Shown: positions 8,369-16,762 of the stretch, in pieces
Position numbering within the stretch: the stretch's first letter is position 1
Layout of the letters: each line of letters starts with the position of its first letter
NCBI RefSeq assembly: GCF_016595795.1
Contig: NZ_JAENHN010000026.1
Span: forward strand, 49,300 to 113,299
Reading direction: 5' to 3'
DNA: 64,000 nt
From: Clostridium yunnanense
GTDB lineage: Bacteria > Bacillota > Clostridia > Clostridiales > Clostridiaceae
Position numbers and translations under genes: made by a program
Notes under the pieces: generated by a model
The model's database searches: none
What the model saw: only the letters and a program-made list of their open reading frames with translations
Told to the model about the DNA's origin: nothing

Positions 8369-9376
8369 ATGAGAATAGCTATTGATGGTATGGGTGGAGA
8401 CAATTCTCCTTCTGCGATAGTAGAAGGGTGTATAGAGGCTTTAAAAGAGTTTAAAGATATCGAAATTGTAATTACTGGTCCTGAAGAAAAACTAAAAAGT
8501 GAGTTAAGTAAATACCAATATGACAATTTAAAAGTAAAAATCATAAATGCTACTGAAGTAATTGGTACTAATGAACATCCAGTTATGGCTTTAAGAAAGA
8601 AAAAAGATTCTAGTTTGAATAAAGCTTTAAAACTTGTAAAAGATAAAGAGTGTGATGCAGTAATTTCAGCTGGAAGTACTGGAGCGTTCCTTGCAGGTTG
8701 TACTTTAGTTATAGGTAGAATTAAAGGTATTGAAAGACCTGCGTTATCACCTATTATGCCAGGAATGAATGGGCCTTTTGTGGTTGTTGATGCTGGAGCA
8801 AATGTTGACTGTAAACCACAATATTTAAAACAGTTTGCAATTATGGGTAAAGTATATTATGAGAACGTAATTAAGGTATCTAATCCTACAGTTGCATTAG
8901 TTAATATTGGTGCAGAAGAAGAGAAAGGTAACGAACTTACTAAGGAGACTTATTCTCTTTTAAAGGATTCTAATCTTAATTTTGTAGGGAATATAGAGCC
9001 TAGAGATATCTCAAATGGAGATGTAAATGTTGTTGTGTGTGACGGATTTGTAGGGAATACAGTTCTTAAAATGTATGAGGGGGTTGCTTCAAATCTTCTT
9101 GGAACTATAAAATCCGAAATTACATCATCAATAATTACTAAAATTGGTGCGTTATTTATTCTCCCTGTAATAAAATCATTGAAAAATAAATTTGATTACA
9201 AGGAATATGGAGGAGCTCCATTTTTAGGTGTTGATGGAATATGCATTAAAGCTCATGGAAGCTCAGATGCAAGGGCTTTTAAGAACGCTATAAAGCAAGC
9301 AAGGATGTTTTATGTTAATGATACTCTTGCAAAGCTTAAAGCTGAACTTGAAGTTAATACTAATGATAAAAACTAA
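8369..9376 (+). CDS. plsX: Phosphate acyltransferase PlsX
   Basis: Makes acyl-phosphate from acyl-ACP, feeding PlsY for phosphatidic acid synthesis at the membrane. It is 335 residues, typical length, with the N-terminal [14 protein letters not shown], the [11 protein letters not shown] loop, and [13 protein letters not shown] near the C-terminus. I chose ATG 8369, preceded by AAAGGGGTGA; an in-frame ATG at 8339 would add 10 residues with no SD. acpP, its substrate carrier, is next. Confidence 0.95.
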   Translation: MRIAIDGMGGDNSPSAIVEGCIEALKEFKDIEIVITGPEEKLKSELSKYQYDNLKVKIINATEVIGTNEHPVMALRKKKDSSLNKALKLVKDKECDAVISAGSTGAFLAGCTLVIGRIKGIERPALSPIMPGMNGPFVVVDAGANVDCKPQYLKQFAIMGKVYYENVIKVSNPTVALVNIGAEEEKGNELTKETYSLLKDSNLNFVGNIEPRDISNGDVNVVVCDGFVGNTVLKMYEGVASNLLGTIKSEITSSIITKIGALFILPVIKSLKNKFDYKEYGGAPFLGVDGICIKAHGSSDARAFKNAIKQARMFYVNDTLAKLKAELEVNTNDKN

Positions 9377-9428
9377 TATTATTTTTAATATAAAATAATA
9401 TTTTATTATAAATATGCTTAGAGATATA

Positions 9429-9457
9429 TTGACGATGTCGATTATATATAATATTAT
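9429..9457 (+). promoter_or_regulatory. Putative sigma-A promoter for acpP
   Basis: TTGACG (9429-9434) and TATTAT (9452-9457) are separated by 17 bases, about 30 bases before the acpP start, in the 111-base plsX-acpP gap. Confidence 0.6.
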
Positions 9458-9487
9458 CTAAGTAGATTAATTTTGGAGGTGCATTAA

Positions 9488-9718
9488 ATGTTTGAAAGAA
9501 TAAAAGGAATAATTGCTGATAAGCTTAGTGTGAATGAGGGTGATATTACACTTGAGGCATCATTTATAGAAGATTTAGGTGCAGATTCACTAGATATAGT
9601 TGAGCTTATTATGGCTTTAGAAGATGAACTTGAAATGGAAATCCCTGATGATGTAGCAGAAGGCTTTGTTACAGTAGGCGATGTAGTAGAGTATCTTAAA
9701 GAACATAGTGAAGAATAA
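9488..9718 (+). CDS. acpP: Acyl carrier protein
   Basis: A 76-residue acidic carrier of fatty acyl chains. The phosphopantetheine attachment site is Ser34 in GADSLDIVE. Strong TTTTGGAGGTG SD. It is flanked by plsX and rnc, the usual Firmicutes arrangement (often plsX-fabD-fabG-acpP-rnc; fabD and fabG are absent here). It has its own promoter and a strong terminator, consistent with a short abundant mRNA. Confidence 0.97.
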   Translation: MFERIKGIIADKLSVNEGDITLEASFIEDLGADSLDIVELIMALEDELEMEIPDDVAEGFVTVGDVVEYLKEHSEE

Positions 9719-9721
9719 TAT

Positions 9722-9746
9722 ATCCCGCCTAAAGCGGGATTTTATA
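9722..9746 (+). terminator. Intrinsic terminator of acpP
   Basis: ATCCCGC (9722-9728) pairs with GCGGGAT (9734-9740) around a 5-base loop, followed by a T-rich tract. Confidence 0.85.
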
Positions 9747-9753
9747 TTTTAAA

Positions 9754-9843
9754 TTAAGTTTATTCTTGAATGTGTTAATATGTCATAAGTAATAAATTTA
9801 AATTAGGCCGTAAAGGATTAACATACTGAAGAATAAACCTTAA
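9754..9843 (+). promoter_or_regulatory. Long leader hairpin upstream of rnc
   Basis: Bases 9754-9779 pair with 9817-9843. The outer part TTAAG.TTTATTCTT matches the complement of AAGAATAAACCTTAA and the inner part TGTTAAT matches ATTAACA, separated by a mismatched patch of about 5 bases. The total is about 20 pairs, with a loop of about 37 bases. The 3' arm runs into the rnc SD (AAGGAG, 9842-9847). A possible promoter (TTGAAT 9766, TAATAA 9790, 18-base spacer) overlaps the 5' arm, so whether the RNA hairpin forms depends on where transcription starts. Confidence 0.6.
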
Positions 9844-9861
9844 GGAGTTGAAATTTTTTAA

Positions 9862-10560
9862 ATGTACGAGTTTAATATTGAAAAGATTGAAAGCAAACTA
9901 AATATTTATTTTGAAAATAAACATTTGCTTGAAACTGCATTAACTCATAGCTCATATGCAAATCAGTATAAAGGTGTTGAATATAACGAAAGACTTGAGT
10001 TTTTAGGTGACTCAGTGCTTCAAATTTGCATATCTGAATACTTGTTCAATTATTGTAAGGATAAATCCGAAGGTGAACTTACAAAAATGAGAGCTTTAAT
10101 AGTATGCGAAAATTCTCTTTATGAGGTTGCAAGGATTCTTGAACTTGGTGATCTTATAAGAATGAGTAAAGGTGAAGAACTAACAGGAGGAAGAGAAAGA
10201 ATATCTATTCAGGCGGACTGTTTAGAGGCTTTATTGGCTGCTATATATTTGGATAAAGGATTAGAGTATGCTAGGGATTTTATAATAACAAACTTCAAAC
10301 ATGTGATCGCAGATGCAATTAATGATAAAATCGTTCTTGATTTTAAAACAAAACTTCAAGAAAAATTGCAAGAGAATGGTGAGGTTAATATAAATTACGA
10401 ACTAGTTAAATACGAAGGACCTCCGCATAGAAGAAAATTTTATACTAAAGTCGTGATCGGTGATAGGATTATTGGTGAAGGAGAAGGCTTTAGTAAAAAA
10501 GAAGCTGAGCAACAGTCTGCTAAAAAGGCTCTGAATTTTTTGGAGGGCAGCTATGAGTAA
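9862..10560 (+). CDS. rnc: Ribonuclease III
   Basis: A double-strand-specific endoribonuclease for rRNA processing and mRNA turnover. It is 232 residues. The catalytic signature ERLEFLGDS is at 43-51, with a second acidic cluster in ADCLEALLAAIYLD. The C-terminal dsRNA-binding domain runs from about 155 to 230 (GPPHRRKFYTKVVIGDR, ending in KKEAEQQSAKKAL). The SD AAGGAG is 14 bases from the ATG, longer than usual. It overlaps the next gene by 8 bases. The order acpP-rnc-smc is conserved in Firmicutes. Confidence 0.96.
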   Translation: MYEFNIEKIESKLNIYFENKHLLETALTHSSYANQYKGVEYNERLEFLGDSVLQICISEYLFNYCKDKSEGELTKMRALIVCENSLYEVARILELGDLIRMSKGEELTGGRERISIQADCLEALLAAIYLDKGLEYARDFIITNFKHVIADAINDKIVLDFKTKLQEKLQENGEVNINYELVKYEGPPHRRKFYTKVVIGDRIIGEGEGFSKKEAEQQSAKKALNFLEGSYE

Positions 10561-11590
10561 AAGTTATTATATAATTCCAATCTTCGTACCTCATCTAGGA
10601 TGCCCGCATAACTGTGTATTTTGTAATCAAAACAAGATATCTGGTGAAGAAGGAATTGTAGATAGTCAGTATGTAGAGAATACAGTAGAAGAGTATTTAA
10701 GAACTATAGATATCGATAATTCAACAGTTGAAATTTCATTTTTTGGTGGTACTTTTACTGCAATACCTATTCAGAAGCAAAAAGAACTTTTAGAAGTTGC
10801 GTACAAATACAAGAAGTCTAAAAAAATAAATTATATAAGATTATCAACAAGGCCAGATTATATAGATAATGATATTTTAAATCACTTAAAAGAATATGAT
10901 GTTGATATAATAGAGCTTGGGGTTCAATCTCTTGATAAGGAAGTTCTAAGAAAATCTGCAAGAGGACATTCAAAGGAAGATGTTGAGAAGGCATCGTTGC
11001 TTATAAAAGAATATGGTTTTACGTTAGGGCATCAAATTATGCTTGGACTTCCTGGTGATACTTTTGAAAAAGATTTAGATACTGCCAAGAAATCTATTGA
11101 AATGAAACCAGATATTTGTAGAATATATCCTGCCTTAGTTATTAAAGATACTCCTATGGAAGAAATGCTTAGAAGAGAAGAGTATAGACCTTACACTTTA
11201 AGCGAAGCTGTAACAATAGCAAAAAAGATATATAAGCTTTATATAGAAAATCATATCAATGTTATTAGAGTTGGGTTACAACCTACAGAGAACATTAATA
11301 CAGGTGGAGACATAATTGATGGGCCATTTCATCCGTCATTTAGAGAACTCGTAGAAAGCAGTATCTTAAATGAGCATATTTACAACTTACTTAAAGGAAA
11401 TAAAAATGATGTAACCATTAGAATAAATAATAGATATATTTCTAGACTTTATGCTAACAAAAAAGAGTTTTTTAATGAATTAAAGAGTAAGTTAGGTAAC
11501 GTAAAGATAAATGTATGTATTGACGATTCAGTAAAGATAGGAGAAATCCTAGTTGATTCAAATAACGAAACCAAAATAGTTTCAATATAG
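10553..11590 (+). CDS. Elp3-like radical SAM protein
   Basis: A 345-residue radical SAM protein. The [4Fe-4S]/SAM motif is CPHNCVFC with Cys17, Cys21 and Cys24. EISFFGGTFTAIP, STRPDYID and LGVQSLDKEVL place it in the Elp3/HemN-like branch. The C-terminus follows the radical-SAM C-terminal pattern and lacks the acetyltransferase domain of true Elp3, so tRNA wobble-uridine modification cannot be assumed. It overlaps rnc by 8 bases and lies before smc, a position conserved in clostridia. Substrate unknown. Confidence 0.85.
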   Translation: MSKSYYIIPIFVPHLGCPHNCVFCNQNKISGEEGIVDSQYVENTVEEYLRTIDIDNSTVEISFFGGTFTAIPIQKQKELLEVAYKYKKSKKINYIRLSTRPDYIDNDILNHLKEYDVDIIELGVQSLDKEVLRKSARGHSKEDVEKASLLIKEYGFTLGHQIMLGLPGDTFEKDLDTAKKSIEMKPDICRIYPALVIKDTPMEEMLRREEYRPYTLSEAVTIAKKIYKLYIENHINVIRVGLQPTENINTGGDIIDGPFHPSFRELVESSILNEHIYNLLKGNKNDVTIRINNRYISRLYANKKEFFNELKSKLGNVKINVCIDDSVKIGEILVDSNNETKIVSI

Positions 11591-11654
11591 ATAAAATAGG
11601 TAGCGAAGATATGGTTATAAATGAATTTATATTACTTTGATATATAGAGAATTA

Positions 11655-11683
11655 CCTTAGAGCAAACTCTAGGGTTTTCTTTT
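11655..11683 (+). terminator. Intrinsic terminator after the rnc-radical SAM operon
   Basis: CCTTAGAG (11655-11662) pairs with CTCTAGGG (11667-11674) over 8 bp with a CAAA loop, followed by TTTTCTTTT. Confidence 0.85.
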
Positions 11684-11744
11684 CGTTACCATTGATATTT
11701 TACTTTATTTACTATAAACTTAAATAGAATAAGGAGTGAGCAGT

Positions 11745-11843
11745 GTGAAGAAAAAAACAAGAAAAATAATAACTAATATAGTAATGGCAATAATTATTAC
11801 ATCATTTCTAATAGGATTATTTTATCAATTTGTAGGAAGATAA
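11745..11843 (+). CDS. 32-residue single-pass membrane micropeptide upstream of smc
   Basis: A short frame starting at GTG 11745, 9 bases after AAGGAG (11731-11736), encodes 32 residues. A strongly basic start (residues 2-7, KKKTRK) is followed by one hydrophobic helix (about 8-27, including IVMAIIITSFLIGLFY) and a short tail, FVGR. Its TAA is part of the smc SD (TAAGGAG), so translation of the two is probably coupled. Small basic one-helix proteins of the DUF4044 type are known near this position in Firmicutes; I suspect but cannot confirm membership. Function unknown. Confidence 0.72.
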   Translation: MKKKTRKIITNIVMAIIITSFLIGLFYQFVGR

Positions 11844-11854
11844 GGAGTGGACAT

Positions 11855-14800
11855 ATGTTTCTAAAGTCTCTTGAAATTAGGGGATTTAAGTCATTTGCAG
11901 ATAAGACAGAATTAAAGTTTAAAAGAGGTGTCACAGCTGTGGTTGGACCAAATGGTAGTGGAAAAAGCAATATTTCCGATGCTGTTAGATGGGTTCTAGG
12001 TGAACAGAGTATTAAGACCTTAAGAGGTGGTAAAATGGAAGATGTCATTTTTGCCGGTACTCAGTTTAGAAAGCCAGTTGGCTTGGCACAAGTTTCACTT
12101 ACTTTAGACAATGCAGATGGAGAACTTCCTATTGAATACAATGATGTAACAGTTACTAGAAGAATATATAGATCAGGTGAAGCTGAATATTTAATAAATA
12201 ATTCTCAATGCCGATTAAAAGATATCACAACTTTGTTTATGGATACTGGTATAGGAAAAGAAGGTTATTCACTTATTGGACAAGGTAAAATAGAAGCTAT
12301 ACTAAGTGGACGTCCAGAAGAAAGGCGAGCTCTTTTAGAGGAAGCAGCTGGAATTGTTAAATTTAAAAGTAGAAAGCATGAAGCTGAAAGAAAACTTGAT
12401 AATACTGAGCAAAATTTAATTAGAATAAACGATATTTTATCTACTTATGAAGAAAGAATTGAACCGTTAAGGGTGGAAAGTGAAAAGGCTAAGATTTTCT
12501 TAGAACTTTCAAATGAACTTCGTGAAAAAGAGATTTCTCTGATAGTAAATCATATAGAAAAAATTGATACAAATATCAAAAATCAAGGTGAAAAAGTATC
12601 AAATCTAATAAATGAGAATATTAAACTTAAAGAAGAACTTTCTGAAACTAAGAATAAAGCTATTTCTTTGAGTGACGAACTTGAAAAGCTTGAAAATCTA
12701 ACAAGAGAAGATAGAGAGCTATATTATAAAAACAAAGAAAATTCAAGTGAACTTCAAAAGCAGATTGATATTCTTAATGAAAGAGTAAAAAATATTGAAT
12801 TTAATATTGAGAATAGTAATAAGGAAATAAAGGATTTATCAGAGAAGATAGTTTCTGTTGAAAATGAAAGAAATGAACATGTTAATTATTTAAATAGTAA
12901 AATTAAGGAACAAGTTTTTATCGACACTGAGAGTAAAAGTTTAGAGAATGTTCTTATTGATTTATCTAACTCACTGAGAATTAAAGAGGATAAGATAAAG
13001 TTTTTAAGAGAAGATGAATTTGAAAACATACAATTGTCATCCGAACTTAAAAATAATAAGACGATGCTTATGAGTCAAATAAAAACTTTAGAAGATTCCA
13101 TTAGCAATTTACATAATAACAGCTCAAATCTAGAAAGTTCTTTGAAAATAAATATATCAACCAAGCTTATGCTTGAAGAAAAAGTAATATTACTAAAAGA
13201 TGAAATAGAGAGATTAGAACTAGCTGTAAAAGAAAATAATAAAAACATAGGTATCCTATCAAGTAGAAATACTAAGAATGATGCGAAACTTAAAACGCTA
13301 AACCAAGAGAAGAGTAAACTTGAAGCTAATAAGACTATGCTTTCAAATCTTGAAAAGCAATATGAAGGTTATAATAGAGCTGTCAAAATATTAATGGAGC
13401 ATATTGATAAAGGTTACGTAGGTAGTGATGTAAAGAATTGTTCTGTTATAGGTGAACTGATATCGGTTGAAAAAGAGTATGAAACTGCAATGGAAATAGC
13501 TTTAGGGAGTTCTATATCCAATGTTGTTACTGAAGATGAAAAGAGTGCTCAAAAGCTTATAGAATATTTAAAAGAAAAAAAACTTGGAAGAGCTACTTTT
13601 TTACCACTGACAATAATTAGAGGTAACATATTGCAGTTAGATAAGAGAATTAAGGAAGTAAACGGCTATATTGGAATTGCAGCTGAGTTATTACATTTCG
13701 ACAAGAAATATGAAAAGGCTATTAATTACGTATTAGGTAGAACAATTATAAGTAGAGATATGAATAGTGCTTTAAATATAGCAAAAATAAGTGGTTACTC
13801 GCATAAGATTGTAACTTTGCAAGGAGAAGTAATTAATCCTGGTGGATCTTTAACTGGTGGTAGTGTCTATAATAAACATACAAGTATTATTAGTAGAAAA
13901 AGAGAAATAGAAGATATTAGTTCAGAATTAGTTAAAGTTGAAAATTCTATTGAGGAACTTGTTGTATTAATTTCTGACGGTAGAAATGAGATTAAGAAGT
14001 TAGATGAAACAAATTTGAATTTCAAAGATGAAAGTCATTTTAAGAGTATCGAGATAGCCAAACTAGATAGTGAAATAGAAAATATCGAAAAAGACACATT
14101 AAGACTTAGAAACAATATAAAGATCTCACAAAATGAAAAACTTACAAGTGAATCAAAGTTAAATAATTATAAAAAAGAACTTCAAGAAAGCAATAATAAA
14201 TCTATATTATTAGAAGAAAAGTTAAGATCTTATAGGGTACAATTCGATGAGCTATCAAAAGAAATAGAAGAGTTAAATGAAAAAACTAATAATCAGAAAG
14301 ATTTGCTTACTAGCAAAAAGGTTATAAAGGCTAAAGTTGATGAATCAATACTTAGTATAAAAAAAGAAGTCGAAAGATTATCAAATCAAACAACTGAACT
14401 CCAAAGCAGAATGAATTTTTTAGAAGAATCAAACAAAGAGAGTTTAGAAAGTAAAAGCAAGTGTATCCAAACTATTGATGAAAACAGAAATAATATTCTA
14501 GTTTATAATAAGAATATTGAAAGACTAGAAAACAAATTTAAAGAGTATGATATTGAAAAAATAAAAATTAAAGAAACTATAAGAAATCATGAGAACAAAG
14601 TTGAAAGCCTTTCTTCTGAGATTAACATAAAAGAAGATGAAATTCATAAATCAGAATTGGTAAAGGCTAAAAATGAAGTTGAAAAAGAAAATCTTTTATT
14701 GAAACTTAATGATGAAATGAGTTTAACCTATGCTGAGGCCATAGATTTGGCACATAAGGATTTTGATGAAGCGTTATACAGTAATCAAATAAACAAACTG

Positions 14801-15412
14801 AAAACATCAATAAACAGACTTGGAACAGTTAATGTTAGTGCTATAGAAGATTATAAGGATCTTTCAGAAAAGTATAAATTTATGTCAACTGAAAGAGAGG
14901 ACTTAGAAAAAGGAAGAGCTGAACTTCTTGCAGTAATTGATGAAATGACTGCAAAAATGAAGGAAGTTTTCAAGGAGAACTTTGCAATATTAAATGAGAA
15001 TTTTAATATTACATTTAAGGAATTATTTAAAGGTGGAAGTGCTGAACTGATATTATCAGATGGTGATGAATTAACTGCTAATATTGATATCAATGTTCAA
15101 CCTCCGGGTAAAAAACTTCAAAATATAAATCTTATGTCAGGTGGAGAAAAAGTTTTATCTGCAATTGCATTATTATTTGGAATATTAAAGATGAAGCCAA
15201 CACCATTTTGTATATTAGATGAGATAGAAGCTGCTCTTGATGATGCAAATGTTTATAGATATTCAGAATTCCTTCAAAAGTTTTCTGATAATATACAATT
15301 TATAGTTATTACTCACAGAAAAGGAACAATGGAAGCTAGTGATATAATGTATGGAGTAACAATGGAAGAAAGAGGAGTATCAAAGGTTGTATCAGTAGAC
15401 TTAACAAATTAG
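11855..15412 (+). CDS. smc: Chromosome segregation protein SMC
   Basis: A 1185-residue SMC ATPase that condenses and segregates the nucleoid with ScpA and ScpB. The Walker A is GPNGSGKSN at 31-39, followed by a long coiled coil. The hinge starts near residue 515 (GYVGSDVKNCSVIGELI) and includes the GGSLTGG end near 670. A second coiled coil follows. The C-terminal head has LMSGGEKVLSAIALLFG (ABC signature) and FCILDEIEAALDD (Walker B). AAGGAG SD. ftsY follows after 9 bases, as in Bacillus. Confidence 0.98.
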   Translation: MFLKSLEIRGFKSFADKTELKFKRGVTAVVGPNGSGKSNISDAVRWVLGEQSIKTLRGGKMEDVIFAGTQFRKPVGLAQVSLTLDNADGELPIEYNDVTVTRRIYRSGEAEYLINNSQCRLKDITTLFMDTGIGKEGYSLIGQGKIEAILSGRPEERRALLEEAAGIVKFKSRKHEAERKLDNTEQNLIRINDILSTYEERIEPLRVESEKAKIFLELSNELREKEISLIVNHIEKIDTNIKNQGEKVSNLINENIKLKEELSETKNKAISLSDELEKLENLTREDRELYYKNKENSSELQKQIDILNERVKNIEFNIENSNKEIKDLSEKIVSVENERNEHVNYLNSKIKEQVFIDTESKSLENVLIDLSNSLRIKEDKIKFLREDEFENIQLSSELKNNKTMLMSQIKTLEDSISNLHNNSSNLESSLKINISTKLMLEEKVILLKDEIERLELAVKENNKNIGILSSRNTKNDAKLKTLNQEKSKLEANKTMLSNLEKQYEGYNRAVKILMEHIDKGYVGSDVKNCSVIGELISVEKEYETAMEIALGSSISNVVTEDEKSAQKLIEYLKEKKLGRATFLPLTIIRGNILQLDKRIKEVNGYIGIAAELLHFDKKYEKAINYVLGRTIISRDMNSALNIAKISGYSHKIVTLQGEVINPGGSLTGGSVYNKHTSIISRKREIEDISSELVKVENSIEELVVLISDGRNEIKKLDETNLNFKDESHFKSIEIAKLDSEIENIEKDTLRLRNNIKISQNEKLTSESKLNNYKKELQESNNKSILLEEKLRSYRVQFDELSKEIEELNEKTNNQKDLLTSKKVIKAKVDESILSIKKEVERLSNQTTELQSRMNFLEESNKESLESKSKCIQTIDENRNNILVYNKNIERLENKFKEYDIEKIKIKETIRNHENKVESLSSEINIKEDEIHKSELVKAKNEVEKENLLLKLNDEMSLTYAEAIDLAHKDFDEALYSNQINKLKTSINRLGTVNVSAIEDYKDLSEKYKFMSTEREDLEKGRAELLAVIDEMTAKMKEVFKENFAILNENFNITFKELFKGGSAELILSDGDELTANIDINVQPPGKKLQNINLMSGGEKVLSAIALLFGILKMKPTPFCILDEIEAALDDANVYRYSEFLQKFSDNIQFIVITHRKGTMEASDIMYGVTMEERGVSKVVSVDLTN

Positions 15413-15421
15413 GAGGCATTT

Positions 15422-16333
15422 ATGTTTGGTGGATTATTTGAAAAATTAAAATCGGGACTTAGTAAGACTAGGGATAACTTTACAGATAGGATTACTGAAG
15501 TCTTAAACTTAGCAGTAACAATTGATGAGGATCTTTATGATGAACTTGAAGAGATACTAATAACATCAGATATTGGTATGGATACAACAGTAGAGATTAT
15601 AGATAGACTAAAATCTAGAATTAAAGCTGAAAAAATTAAAGACCCTACAGAAGTTAAGCCATGTTTAAAAAATGTAATTGCAGATATGCTTAACGAAGGC
15701 GTAGAAGAGAAAGAAACTAATGGAAAACAGAAGGTAATGCTAGTTATTGGGGTAAATGGTGTAGGAAAAACAACATCTATAGGAAAACTAGCATCTAAAT
15801 ATAAAAACGAAGGAAAAAAAGTAATATTGGCTGCTGCGGATACATTTAGAGCTGCTGCTAGTGATCAATTAGAAATTTGGAGTAATAGAGCTGGGGTTGA
15901 TATAGTAAGACATCAAGAGGGTTCAGATCCTGCTGCTGTTGTTTACGACGGAATTCAAGCAACTAAAGCTAGGAATATGGATATTCTTATCTGTGATACT
16001 GCTGGAAGACTTCATAATAAGAAAAATCTGATGAACGAGCTATCAAAAATTAATAGGATAATTGATAGAGAATTTGAAGAGGCTTCAAAAGAAACTCTTT
16101 TAGTTTTAGATGCAACTACAGGCCAAAATGCAGTTATTCAAGCAAAACAGTTTATGGAAGCTTGTCCTATTGACGGCATAATCTTAACGAAGTTAGATGG
16201 TACTGCAAAGGGTGGTGTAGTTATATCAATAAAGAATTCTTTGAATATACCAGTAAGATATATTGGTGTTGGTGAAGGTGTAGAAGACCTTCAGGAATTC
16301 GATCCACAAGGGTTCGCAGATGCGCTTTTTTAA
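15422..16333 (+). CDS. ftsY: Signal recognition particle receptor FtsY
   Basis: A 303-residue SRP-family GTPase, the membrane-associated receptor that docks Ffh-bound ribosomes for co-translational insertion. A short N-terminal helix (MFGGLFEKLKSGLSK) replaces the long acidic A domain of E. coli. The NG domain has G1 GVNGVGKTT (110-118), DTFRAAASDQLE, DTAGRLHNK, and the TKLDGTAKGG guanine-specificity region. It lies upstream of ylxM and ffh, its partner. Confidence 0.97.
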   Translation: MFGGLFEKLKSGLSKTRDNFTDRITEVLNLAVTIDEDLYDELEEILITSDIGMDTTVEIIDRLKSRIKAEKIKDPTEVKPCLKNVIADMLNEGVEEKETNGKQKVMLVIGVNGVGKTTSIGKLASKYKNEGKKVILAAADTFRAAASDQLEIWSNRAGVDIVRHQEGSDPAAVVYDGIQATKARNMDILICDTAGRLHNKKNLMNELSKINRIIDREFEEASKETLLVLDATTGQNAVIQAKQFMEACPIDGIILTKLDGTAKGGVVISIKNSLNIPVRYIGVGEGVEDLQEFDPQGFADALF

Positions 16334-16360
16334 AAAAATATAACTGTTAAGTAAAAATAC

Positions 16361-16389
16361 TTGACAGGTGTATTTTCTTTTGATAATAT
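16361..16389 (+). promoter_or_regulatory. Sigma-A promoter for ylxM-ffh
   Basis: A consensus TTGACA (16361-16366) and TAATAT (16384-16389) are separated by 17 bases. A short hairpin (AAAATAC...GTATTTT, about 16354-16376) followed by CTTTT overlaps it and may terminate ftsY transcripts. Confidence 0.65.
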
Positions 16390-16413
16390 ATTCTTTGTGA
16401 GTAAGGTGATTAT

Positions 16414-16752
16414 ATGGAAGACAGGTTTGAGATTTCTCTGTTATTAGATTACTACATAGACTTATTAACTGAGAAACAGAAAGATATAATGTTCATGTAT
16501 TATAATGATGATTTTTCATTAGCAGAGATTGCTGAGATAAATAATACAAGTCGTCAAGCTATTCATGATTTAATTAAGAGATGTGATAAACAACTTATTA
16601 ATTACGAAGAAAAGCTACAGCTTGTGGAAAAAAGCAAGATAAGAAAATCTAAGAAAAATGACCTAATAAAAAAACTTACTAACGAATATATGTTGTCAAA
16701 AGAATTAGTAGAAGATATAGATGAAATGCTAGATGAAATTATTAATTCGTAG
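16414..16752 (+). CDS. ylxM: YlxM, SRP-associated helix-turn-helix protein
   Basis: 112 residues, UPF0122/YlxM family. It resembles sigma-70 region 4: LLTEKQKDIMFMYYNDDFSL, then the helix-turn-helix AEIAEINNTSRQAIHDLIKR. In Streptococcus, YlxM modulates SRP GTPase activity. It always precedes ffh in Firmicutes, as here (10-base gap). The basic C-terminal tail is probably helical. RNA rather than DNA binding is likely, but this is inference. Confidence 0.92.
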   Translation: MEDRFEISLLLDYYIDLLTEKQKDIMFMYYNDDFSLAEIAEINNTSRQAIHDLIKRCDKQLINYEEKLQLVEKSKIRKSKKNDLIKKLTNEYMLSKELVEDIDEMLDEIINS

Positions 16753-16762
16753 GAGGGGTAAC

